From assembly GCF_024345415.1 (NCBI RefSeq), contig NZ_JAGQBB010000020.1, positions 1 to 55,124 of the forward strand: 55,124 nucleotides of DNA, in the 5' to 3' direction. The stretch is from Synechococcus sp. Tobar12-5m-g (lineage in GTDB: Bacteria; Cyanobacteriota; Cyanobacteriia; PCC-6307; Cyanobiaceae). A model generated the notes under the pieces. The model was given only the letters and a program-made list of their open reading frames with translations. It searched no databases and was not told the DNA's origin. Below are positions 45,538-53,202 of the stretch, one piece after another. Within the stretch, counting starts at the first letter, position 1. Each line of letters opens with the position of its first letter. The translations under genes and the position numbers were made by a program.

Positions 45538-45777
45538 ATGGCCGATCCCACCCCGTCCGCCGACCGCCGCCGGCGACTCCATGACCTGGTGCTCGGCCTG
45601 CTGGCCCGCCAGGGGGAGCTCGAACTGCTCGCCGGCGACGGGGTGGGTGGGGTGGACGGCGATCCGGCCCTGTGGTTGGAGCGCAACCGCCGGGTGGTAC
45701 AGCGCTATCAAGCACTGGTGCGCTCGGCGGTCACCCTCGATGCCTTGATCGATCAGGAAGTGGGCCGCCACCAATGA
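45538..45777 (+). CDS. small conserved hypothetical protein
   Basis: The 79-residue protein is charged and helical with no membrane segment: DRRRRLHDLVLGLLARQGEL and LERNRRVVQRYQALVRSAVT, ending LIDQEVGRHQ. I do not recognise a named family. The frame has normal local codon usage and lies between the divergent cobL and the GH116 gene, which begins 75 bp later. The ATG at 45538 is chosen because it is the first in the part of the frame not antisense to cobL. Confidence 0.55.
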   Translation: MADPTPSADRRRRLHDLVLGLLARQGELELLAGDGVGGVDGDPALWLERNRRVVQRYQALVRSAVTLDALIDQEVGRHQ

Positions 45778-45851
45778 ACAGGCTCGCCGCCAGGGCCGGG
45801 GGGGCCTGTTCTGAACGGCTCTGACAAGCTGGCCGCACCTTCTCAGGCTCG

Positions 45852-48356
45852 ATGGCGCGCTTCGGTCTCTCCACCCTCTCCAATTTATGGCGGGGCCGTG
45901 GCCACGATCACCCCTGGCAGGCCCCGGAGGCCAGCTGGCACCGCCCGTTCGGCCTGGGCTGGACCCAGCCCTACACGGTGCGCTACGCCAGCAACCTCGA
46001 TGACGGCCCCAATCACGGCATGCCGCTGGGGGGCTTCGGCGCCGGTTGCATCGGCCGCGCCCCGGACGGCAGCTTCAACCTCTGGCACCTCGACGGGGGC
46101 GAGCACTGGTTCGGCACCCTGCCCGACTGCCAGTTTGCCCTGTTCGAGCGTGATGGGGAGAGCAGCCGCGCACACGCCTTGGCGGTAAAGCCAACGCTTG
46201 ACGCCTCCCGCCCCGATGCCGGTGAACCCCTGAACAGCTGGAGCTGGTACCCGGCCAGCACCGCCGAGCAGTCCACCGGCACCTACGCCGCCCGCTACCC
46301 GCTCAGCTGGTTTGAGCACAGCAAGGTGTTCCAGGCGGAGGTGAGCTGCGAGGCCTTCAGCCCGATCCTCCCCGGTGATTACAGGCGCAGCAGCTATCCG
46401 GTGGCGGTGTTCCGCTGGCGGCTGGCCAATCCCACCAAAACGCCCCTGGATCTCTCGCTGCTGCTGAGCTGGCGCAACACGGTGGGCTGGTTCACCAACA
46501 CCGACCCCAGCGCCGCCGTGACGTTCCGCGACGACGGCAGCCCGGAGCACAACTACGTGCCGGCGATCGGCCGGGGGGAGGGCCAGCGCAACCGCTGCCT
46601 CGACGCCCCCGGCTTGAAGGGGGTGCTGCTGGAGGGGCGCCGCAGCGAGCCCCTGGCGGAAGGGGAAGGTCAGTGGTGCCTGGTGGTGCCTGACGATCTC
46701 GAAGGCGTCGAGGTGCTGCGCTGCAGCCGCTGGGATCCCACGGGCAGCGGCGCCGAAATCTGGACCCCGTTCGCCACAGACGGCTCGATCCCCGACAGCA
46801 ACAACGACCGCCGCAGCACCGGCAGCGAGCAGGCCAGCGCTGCGATCGCCCTGCGCTTCCGCCTGGACCCCGGGGCCGTCATCGAGCTGCCGGTGGTGAT
46901 CAGCTGGGACCTGCCGGTGACCGCCTTCGCCAGCGGCACCCGGGCCCTGCGGCGCTACACCGACTTCTTTGGCCCTTGCGGGGCCAACGCCGCCGCTATC
47001 GCCGCCGAGGCGCTGAGGGACTGGCGCGATTGGCGCACGCAGATCGAGGCTTGGCAGCAGCCGGTGCTGGAGCGCAGCGACCTGCCCGAGCCCCTGCGCA
47101 TGGCGCTCATCAACGAGCTCTACGACCTGGCGAGTGGCGGCAGCCTCTGGACCGCCGCCAGCCCCACCGATCCCGTGGGCCGCTTCGGGGTGCTGGAGTG
47201 CCTCGACTACGCCTGGTACGAGAGCCTCGACGTGCGGCTCTACGGCTCCTTCGCCCTGCTGCAGCTCTGGCCCGAGCTCGACAAGGCGGTGCTGCGCAGC
47301 TTCGCCCGGGCGATTCCCGCCAGCGATGCCACGCCGCGGCCGATCGGCTGGTACTTCACCCAGGGCAAGGGGCGCGTGGAGGCGGCCCGCAAGCTGGCCG
47401 GCGCCACCCCCCACGATCTGGGAGCCCCGAACGAGCGGCCGTTCGACGCGACCAACTACACCGCCTACCAGGACTGCAACCTCTGGAAAGACCTGGCCTC
47501 CGATTTCGTGCTGCAGGTGTGGCGCACCTTCAAGTTGGCCCCCAGCGGCGAAGACCTGCGCTTTCTCGCCGACTGCTGGCCGGCGGCGGTGGAGGCCCTG
47601 CGGTATCTCAAGACCTTTGATGCCAACGACGACGGCCTGCCCGACAACGGCGGCGCCCCGGACCAAACCTTCGACGACTGGCCGCTGCAAGGGGTAAGCG
47701 CCTACTGCGGTGCCCTCTGGATCGCCGCCCTGGAGGCGGCCCTGGCCATGGGCCAGCGGCTGCAGCTGGAGCTGGGGCTCGACACCTCCGCGGAGCAGCG
47801 GGAGTTCGGGGGCTGGTTGGAGCAATCGCGGGCCAACTTCGACGACCTGCTCTGGAATGGCGAGTATTACCGCATCGATGCCGACAGCGGCACGCCGGTG
47901 GTGATGGCCGACCAACTCTGCGGTGATTTCTATGCCCGCCTGCTGGGGCTGCCGCCTGTGGTGGCCGACGAACGGGCCCGCTCTTCGCTGAAAGCAATCA
48001 AGGAGTCCTGTTTCGAGGCCTTCGAGGGCGGCCGGCTGGGGGTGGCCAACGGTCTGCGCCGCGACGGCACCCCCCTCGATCCCAAGGGCACCCACCCCCT
48101 GGAGGTGTGGACGGGGATCAACTTCGGCCTGGCGGCCTACTACCGGCTGATGGGCGAGACAGCCACGGCCCTGGCAATCACCGGCGCTGTGGTGGAGCAG
48201 GTGTACAGCGGCGGGCTGCAGTTCCGCACCCCCGAGGCGATCACCGCCGCGGGCACCTTCCGGGCCTGCCATTACCTGCGGGCGATGGCGATCTGGGCCC
48301 TCTGGGCCACCCACACCGGCTGGCAGCCGATCCCCGGCGCCGCCCTGGAAGCGTGA
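45852..48356 (+). CDS. GH116 family glucosidase (GBA2-like)
   Basis: The 834-residue protein has the two-domain layout of non-lysosomal glucosylceramidase: an N-terminal beta domain (NHGMPLGGFGAGCIGRAPDG, FNLWHLDGGEHW, FSPILPGDYRRSSYPVAVFR, LLLSWRNTVGWFTN) and a C-terminal (alpha/alpha)6 barrel. The candidate nucleophile is Glu449 in FGVLECLDYAWYESLDVRLY, and the acid/base is probably Asp604 in PDQTFDDWPLQGVSAYCGAL. HPLEVWTGINFGLAAYYRLM near the end is also typical. No signal peptide is seen, so it acts in the cytoplasm on a beta-glucoside; the natural substrate in cyanobacteria is not certain. DUF3122 follows. Confidence 0.9.
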   Translation: MARFGLSTLSNLWRGRGHDHPWQAPEASWHRPFGLGWTQPYTVRYASNLDDGPNHGMPLGGFGAGCIGRAPDGSFNLWHLDGGEHWFGTLPDCQFALFERDGESSRAHALAVKPTLDASRPDAGEPLNSWSWYPASTAEQSTGTYAARYPLSWFEHSKVFQAEVSCEAFSPILPGDYRRSSYPVAVFRWRLANPTKTPLDLSLLLSWRNTVGWFTNTDPSAAVTFRDDGSPEHNYVPAIGRGEGQRNRCLDAPGLKGVLLEGRRSEPLAEGEGQWCLVVPDDLEGVEVLRCSRWDPTGSGAEIWTPFATDGSIPDSNNDRRSTGSEQASAAIALRFRLDPGAVIELPVVISWDLPVTAFASGTRALRRYTDFFGPCGANAAAIAAEALRDWRDWRTQIEAWQQPVLERSDLPEPLRMALINELYDLASGGSLWTAASPTDPVGRFGVLECLDYAWYESLDVRLYGSFALLQLWPELDKAVLRSFARAIPASDATPRPIGWYFTQGKGRVEAARKLAGATPHDLGAPNERPFDATNYTAYQDCNLWKDLASDFVLQVWRTFKLAPSGEDLRFLADCWPAAVEALRYLKTFDANDDGLPDNGGAPDQTFDDWPLQGVSAYCGALWIAALEAALAMGQRLQLELGLDTSAEQREFGGWLEQSRANFDDLLWNGEYYRIDADSGTPVVMADQLCGDFYARLLGLPPVVADERARSSLKAIKESCFEAFEGGRLGVANGLRRDGTPLDPKGTHPLEVWTGINFGLAAYYRLMGETATALAITGAVVEQVYSGGLQFRTPEAITAAGTFRACHYLRAMAIWALWATHTGWQPIPGAALEA

Positions 48357-48364
48357 GCGCTCCC

Positions 48365-48904
48365 ATGGGGCTGGGCTCGTTGCCGACCCTGCTGGTGGCC
48401 CTGCTACTGAGTGGGCTCAGCCTGCTGATCGCACCCGGCGCTGCCCTGGCAGTCGGCCCACTCGCCCAGCTGCACGGCCACCCCGACGCCAACGGCACAC
48501 CGCTGCTGCGCAGCCTCGAAAGCCTCCGCGACCTCGACGACCAGAGCTGGCAGCTGGTGGGCTACCGCGAAGGAGGGCCGGGGGGTCCGCTGCGGCTGCG
48601 GATCGTGGGCTATCCGGGCAAGGTGCGACTCGATCACCCCACCCCCCTGCAGGTTCGCTCCGGGCGCTACCGCTGGGAGCTGGAGGACATCACCCTGGCC
48701 AACGACGCCCTGGCCGGCGACGGCCGCTCCGCCGCCGCCGAGTTCGATCTGGCCCCCCTGCTGGCCGACCTTGACGAGGACCGGCCGTTGCGCCTGCGCC
48801 TGCCCGGCGTGTTCAGCGAGCTGGTGGTGCCGCCCTACGTGGTGCAGGAATGGCGGCAGCTGCCGAAGGGCGGCCTCCGCCTGGGTCAGGGGGCCGGATT
48901 ATAA
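48365..48904 (+). CDS. DUF3122 family exported protein
   Basis: The 179-residue protein has a signal peptide (LPTLLVALLLSGLSLLIAPG, cleavage near ALA). The DUF3122 core follows: LLRSLESLRDLDDQSWQLVG, GGPLRLRIVGYPGKVRLDHP, and FDLAPLLADLDEDRPLRLRL ending VVPPYVVQEWRQL. Function is unknown; the family is found in cyanobacteria. It starts 8 bp after the GH116 stop and is likely cotranscribed with it. Confidence 0.85.
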   Translation: MGLGSLPTLLVALLLSGLSLLIAPGAALAVGPLAQLHGHPDANGTPLLRSLESLRDLDDQSWQLVGYREGGPGGPLRLRIVGYPGKVRLDHPTPLQVRSGRYRWELEDITLANDALAGDGRSAAAEFDLAPLLADLDEDRPLRLRLPGVFSELVVPPYVVQEWRQLPKGGLRLGQGAGL

Positions 48905-49244
48905 GGCAGGGAGGAGTGATGCAGGATGATCCGCAACTTGCCATCGCTGCCCTTGTAGAACTCCCAAGTCCTGTCCACCGTCACCATCTTGCCATTCTTG
49001 TCGGTGATCATGACGTTCCCCATCGTGGTGGCGATGTTGTCGATGATGAAGATGGCAGCATTTTTGATGTCGCATTGACGCCATCCCTTGAGGACAAATC
49101 CCTTGTCACCAGGATAATCAGCGTCCCCGCCAATGAAGTAGGCAAGGCCTCCTGGCGGCTGGTGCGAAAGGTCTGGGGAACCACCGTCAAGGTGGGCTTG
49201 AACAACACAGGGCCCAACTCATAGCCATAGGCGGCATCGATCAC
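48901..49244 (-). pseudogene. NTF2/SnoaL-like protein, N-terminally truncated and frameshifted
   Basis: The leftward frame from 49244 encodes VIDAAYGYELGPVLFKPTLT and VVPQTFRTSRQEA. A shift near 49135 leads to GLAYFIGGDADYPGDKGFVL, KGWRQCDIKNAAIFIIDNIA, TTMGNVMITDKNGKMVTVDR and TWEFYKGSDGKLRIILHHSS, ending PYNPAP. The HHSSLPY ending and GN(V/Y)..TD..GK pattern belong to a SnoaL-like family often mislabelled phosphoribosyl-AMP cyclohydrolase. About the first 50 residues are missing; upstream lies the porin leader. The gene is dead but its C-terminal sequence is well kept, so inactivation is recent. Confidence 0.6.
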
Positions 49245-49266
49245 CTTTCCAGCTCGGTTTTCGTTT

Positions 49267-49295
49267 CACGACAGTGGCAAAAAGCCTCTGTCGTG
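49267..49295 (+). promoter_or_regulatory. long hairpin in the leader of the porin pseudogene
   Basis: CACGACAG at 49267-49274 pairs with CTGTCGTG at 49288-49295. An inner GGC/GCC pair closes an AAAAA loop, separated from the outer stem by a single T-T mismatch. It ends 13 nt before the porin ATG, just ahead of the GAGGA ribosome site. It could be a leader regulatory stem or the terminator-like remnant of an upstream gene; the lack of a T-run argues against a terminator. Confidence 0.5.
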
Positions 49296-49308
49296 TGTGA
49301 GGACCTCA

Positions 49309-50958
49309 ATGAACCTTTTCCAGCACGTTCTGCTGGCTCCTGCAGCCCTGGGCCTTCTCGCTCCGGTGGCTGCCACGGCCGCTGAACTCAACCTCGACGG
49401 CGTCAACAAGTACGCCGGCTCTGAGCAGCAGCTCACCAGCATCAGCCAGTTCTCTGATGTTCAGCCCACCGAGTGGGCCGGGCCTACCAGGCCCTCTCCA
49501 ATCTGGTGGAGCGCTACGGCTGCGTGGCCGGCTATCCCGATGGCACCTTCCGCGGCAAGAAGCCGTTGAGCCGCTGGGAAGCCGCCGCCCTGCTCAATGC
49601 CTGCCTCGATCGGATCACCGAGGTGACCGATGAGCTGCGCCGCCTGATGAAGGAGTTCGAGAAGGAACTCGCCGTGCTCAAGGGCCGGGTGGATGGCCTC
49701 GAAGCCAAGGTGGTTGAACTGGAGGCGAATCAGTTCTCCACTACCACCAAGCTCAGGGGTCAGGCCGTCTTCGTGGTGGGAGGCAATGCCTTCGGAGGCT
49801 CGAACACCGACCTGGTCAAATCAAACCAGACCGCTCAAGGCGCCGTCACCTTCAACTAGGACGTGCGCCTTGCCTTCGACACCAGCTTCACCGGCAAGGA
49901 CCTGCTGCGCACGGAACTGCGGACCGGCAACTTCCAGCAATCCGGTTTCGGTGCGGGAACACCCTCCTCAACCTCATCTACGACGCCTTCCAGGAGCCCG
50001 CCACCGCTGACACGGTGGGCATCAACCGCCTCTTCTATCAGTTCCCGATCGGCTCCGATTTCGTGGCCACGGTAGGGGGGCGGTTCCGCCAAGATAACAT
50101 GCTGCCCTTGTGGCCGACGGCCTACTCGTCAGACCCCGTCCTGGCCTTCTTCGTTCACAACGGTACCAACGGCACCTACAGCGTCAACCTAGGCTCAGGC
50201 GCCGGCATCTAGTGGAGAAAGAACGGCTTCTCGATCGCCGGCCAATACATCAGCGCCAACGGCAACGTCGGCAGCCCGAACCAGGATGCCCTCCTGACCG
50301 GTGGCACCTGTGGGGGTATCGGCAACACAACTGCAGCGCCTCCACCGGCACCGTGCAGCTCGCCTATACCGGCTCCCGCTGGGCGATCTCGGGCGCCTAC
50401 ACCTACAGCCAGAATCTTGGCCCCAACATGGGGTCATTTTTCGCCATCAATCGCTACGGTTTCTTAGGTGGTGTTGGCACCTCCCTCACGACCAACGCCT
50501 ACTCCATTAATGGCTACTGGCAGCCCTCCACCAGCGGCTGGATCCCCTCGATCAGCGCCGGCTGGGGCATCAACAGCTACAACTCCAACGACTTTAGTAG
50601 CCCAGGCGTAGGTAGCATCAACGCCAACGGTCTGATCAGCCAGTCGTGGTTCACCTGCCTCAACTGGAAGGATGCCTTCATCAAGGGCAACGAACTCGGC
50701 GTGGCCGTGGGCCAGGCCCCCTTCATCACCAGCTTCGGTGGCAACAACGGCGTCAAAAACACGTTCGGCGACACGCCGCGAGACCAGAACTTCATCTCGG
50801 AGCTCTGGTACAAGTTCCAGGTCACCGACAACATCAGCGTCACCCCCGCGGTCTTCTACATCGCCAACCCCCTTGGCAAGAGGCAGCAGGTCGAAGGCGG
50901 CCCTGGCGTGGGGTTGAACAACTTCGGAGCCCTGGTGAAGACCACCTTCAAGTTCTGA
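49309..50958 (+). pseudogene. Som/OprB-type outer-membrane porin, multiply disrupted
   Basis: The conceptual protein has a signal peptide (LAPAALGLLAPVAATAAEL), an SLH domain (QALSNLVERYGCVAGYPDGT, FRGKKPLSRWEAAALLNACL), a coiled coil and an OprB-like barrel ending in Phe (FGALVKTTFKF), as in cyanobacterial major porins. Lesions in order: a 5-bp tandem GGGCC duplication at 49475-49484, a TAG at 49857-49859 (Tyr expected), a 1-bp shift near 49953, a TAG at 50210-50212 before WRKNGFSIAGQYISANGNVG, and a shift near 50335. The remaining sequence is well conserved, so decay is recent or the sequence has errors. A strong terminator follows. Confidence 0.88.
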
Positions 50959-51003
50959 GCCCCTGCCTCGGCGGTCGCGCCGGGATCTCTCCACACACAC
51001 CCC

Positions 51004-51032
51004 AAGCCGTGGCCTCCTGGCCACGGCTTTTT
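51004..51032 (+). terminator. intrinsic terminator after the porin
   Basis: AGCCGTGGCC at 51005-51014 pairs perfectly with GGCCACGGCT at 51019-51028 around a TCCT loop, followed by a T-run. It survives although the porin gene upstream is broken. It ends just before the ribD start region. Confidence 0.88.
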
Positions 51033-51043
51033 GCTGGTCGCCG

Positions 51044-52171
51044 TTGTTGGCCAGTACGGTTGAGCCGCACCGCCGGCCGAAGCTGAGCGCCTGGAAGTCC
51101 TGGATGGCCCGCGCCCTGCAACTGGCGGCTCTCGGCGACGGCCGCACCAGCCCCAACCCCCTGGTGGGCTCGGTGGTACTGGCAGCCGATGGCACGCTGG
51201 TGGGGGAGGGCTACCACGCCCGCGCCGGCGAGGCCCACGCCGAGGTGGGGGCCCTGGCCCAGGCGGGCGGGCGAGCCTCCGGCGCCACCCTAATCGTCAC
51301 GCTTGAACCCTGCTGCCACCAGGGCCGCACCCCGCCCTGCAGCGAGGCGGTGATCGGCGCGGGGGTCGCCCGGGTGGTAGTGGCCATGCGCGATCCCGAT
51401 CCCCGCGTGGCCGGCGGAGGCATCGCCCGGCTGAAGCAGGCGGGGATCGAGGTGATCGAAGGGGTGCGGGAGCCGGAGGCCCGCCGCCTGAATGCCGCCT
51501 TCTGCCACCGGGTGCAAACCGGCCGGCCCCTGGCCATCCTCAAATGGGCGATGAGCCTCGATGGCCGCACGGCCCTGCCCAACGGAGACAGCCAGTGGAT
51601 CAGCTGCCCTGAGGCCCGGCAGTGGGTGCACGGGCTGCGGTCCCGCTGCGATGCGGTGATCGTGGGCGGTGGCACCGTTCGGGCCGACGATCCCCTGCTC
51701 ACCAGCCGCGGCAGGCGTTCACCGGAGCCGCTGCGGGTGGTGCTGAGCCGCCGGCTGGATCTGCCCAGTCGCGCCCAGCTCTGGGACCAGGCGGTGGCCC
51801 CCACCCTGGTGGTCCATGGACCCGACGCCGGCCCCGAGAGCCGCCAGGCCTTCGATCAGGTGGGCGTGGAGCGGCTGGAACTGGCAGCTTGCGAACCGGA
51901 TGCACTGCTCAGGGCCCTGGCGCAGCGGGGCTGCAACCGGGTGCTTTGGGAGTGCGGTCCCGCCCTGGCGGCGGCGGCGCTGCGCCAGGGTTGTGTGCAG
52001 CAGCTCGCCGCCGTGGTCGCCCCGGTCCTGCTGGGGGGTGAGGCGGCCCGCACCCCCCTGGCGGACCTGGGCCTGGAGCGGGTCGAGGCGGCCACCCCCT
52101 GGCAGGGGCGCCCCTGCCGCTGGCTGGGCCGTGATCTGCTCTGGGAACTGGACAGCGGGTTGCCGTGGTGA
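51044..52171 (+). CDS. ribD: bifunctional diaminohydroxyphosphoribosylaminopyrimidine deaminase / 5-amino-6-(5-phosphoribosylamino)uracil reductase
   Basis: RibD catalyses the second and third steps of riboflavin synthesis. The deaminase domain shows GRTSPNPLVGSVVLAADG, the zinc His in AGEAHAEVGAL and Cys ligands in TLEPCCHQGRTPPCSEAVI. The reductase domain begins LAILKWAMSLDGRTALPNGD and includes DAVIVGGGTVRADDPLLTSR and NRVLWECGPALAAAAL. The start is uncertain: TTG at 51044 gives the full 375 residues, while an ATG at 51104 begins right at the domain. The stop overlaps the MscS-type gene start. Confidence 0.94.
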   Translation: MLASTVEPHRRPKLSAWKSWMARALQLAALGDGRTSPNPLVGSVVLAADGTLVGEGYHARAGEAHAEVGALAQAGGRASGATLIVTLEPCCHQGRTPPCSEAVIGAGVARVVVAMRDPDPRVAGGGIARLKQAGIEVIEGVREPEARRLNAAFCHRVQTGRPLAILKWAMSLDGRTALPNGDSQWISCPEARQWVHGLRSRCDAVIVGGGTVRADDPLLTSRGRRSPEPLRVVLSRRLDLPSRAQLWDQAVAPTLVVHGPDAGPESRQAFDQVGVERLELAACEPDALLRALAQRGCNRVLWECGPALAAAALRQGCVQQLAAVVAPVLLGGEAARTPLADLGLERVEAATPWQGRPCRWLGRDLLWELDSGLPW

Positions 52172-53199
52172 GCGGGGTGCCGTTCTCGCTGGAGTTTCCG
52201 CTGCTGGGCGCCCTGGTCGCGGCCGGCCTCTGGATTGCGCTCGAGTTCCTGGGCAGGCGGTTGGCGGCAGGGTCGGTGGGCAGGGCCTTGCTGCAGCGCT
52301 GCCGCTTGAGCCTCTGCGCCACGGTGGTGGTGGCCAGCCTCAGCTGGTGGCTGGCCGCCCGGCCCGGCCCCCTGCCGTTTTCGCTGCCGATCGGCGGGTC
52401 AAACCTGCGCGATGGGGTGATCAGCCTCGGTGTGATCTGGACGCTGCTGCGCTGCAAGGCCGAGCTGCTGGGCAAGGCGGAGCGCTATTCCGAGCAGCTC
52501 TTTCCCACCTTGCCGGTCAGGGATCGGCTGTTCCTCTTCGATGTCGCCGACAAGCTGCTCGCCACGGCGGTGTTCGCCCTGCTGGCCCTGCTGATCCTGC
52601 GGTTGCTCGGGGCGCCGCTGGCGGTGCTGGCCACCACCGGAGGATTCGGGGCCGCCGCCCTGGGCTTCGGCGCCAAGACGATCGTGGAAAACGCGCTCAG
52701 CGGCATCAGCCTGTATGTCAACCGCCCGTTCGTGGTGGGCGATCTGATCCGCATCCCCGAGGAGAACCTTTCTGGCACCGTGGAGCAGATCGGCTGGTTC
52801 TACACCCGCCTGCGGGACCCGGAGCGGCAACCCATCTTCGTTCCGAACGGCATCTTCACGGTGAAACCGGTGATCAACAGCGGCCGGATCGACAGCCGCC
52901 GGCTGTGGATTGAATTCAGCCTTCGCCACGACGACCGGGAAAGGGTCGAGCCGATCATCGCCAGCCTGGAAGCGACGCTGGCGGCCGATGCCGGCATCGA
53001 TCAGGGGAAGCCCCGGGGGGTTCACTTCGTGGGCTACGGGGCGGCGGGCCTGGATCTTCGGTTGCTCTGCTTCTCCAGCAGCGGTGATCTCCCCACCGCC
53101 TGGGATCTGCAGCAGCGCCTCCTGCTCCAGATCGGCAGGGTGGTGGAGGCCCACCAGGCCAGGATGCCCCTCCAGAATCCTCTGCTGGACGAGACCTGA
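52165..53199 (+). CDS. MscS-type mechanosensitive ion channel
   Basis: This membrane channel opens under turgor and releases osmolytes. The 344-residue protein has several N-terminal helices and the MscS pore-lining helix (LLGAPLAVLATTGGFGAAAL, GFGAKTIVENALSGISLYVN). The cytoplasmic beta domain follows (RPFVVGDLIRIPEENLSGTV, EQIGWFYTRLRDPERQPIFV, PNGIFTVKPVINSGR) and then an alpha-beta tail. The start is GTG at 52165 (or 52168), overlapping the ribD stop. Confidence 0.92.
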   Translation: MVSGVPFSLEFPLLGALVAAGLWIALEFLGRRLAAGSVGRALLQRCRLSLCATVVVASLSWWLAARPGPLPFSLPIGGSNLRDGVISLGVIWTLLRCKAELLGKAERYSEQLFPTLPVRDRLFLFDVADKLLATAVFALLALLILRLLGAPLAVLATTGGFGAAALGFGAKTIVENALSGISLYVNRPFVVGDLIRIPEENLSGTVEQIGWFYTRLRDPERQPIFVPNGIFTVKPVINSGRIDSRRLWIEFSLRHDDRERVEPIIASLEATLAADAGIDQGKPRGVHFVGYGAAGLDLRLLCFSSSGDLPTAWDLQQRLLLQIGRVVEAHQARMPLQNPLLDET

Positions 53200-53202
53200 G
53201 CC

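Noticed and set aside
45885-48314. An 809-codon open frame antisense to the GH116 gene
   Set aside because: It has no recognisable domains and mirrors the codon pattern of a clearly real gene; long antisense frames are expected in GC-rich DNA. The same applies to long frames antisense to the NFACT gene and to the MscS/ATP-grasp genes.
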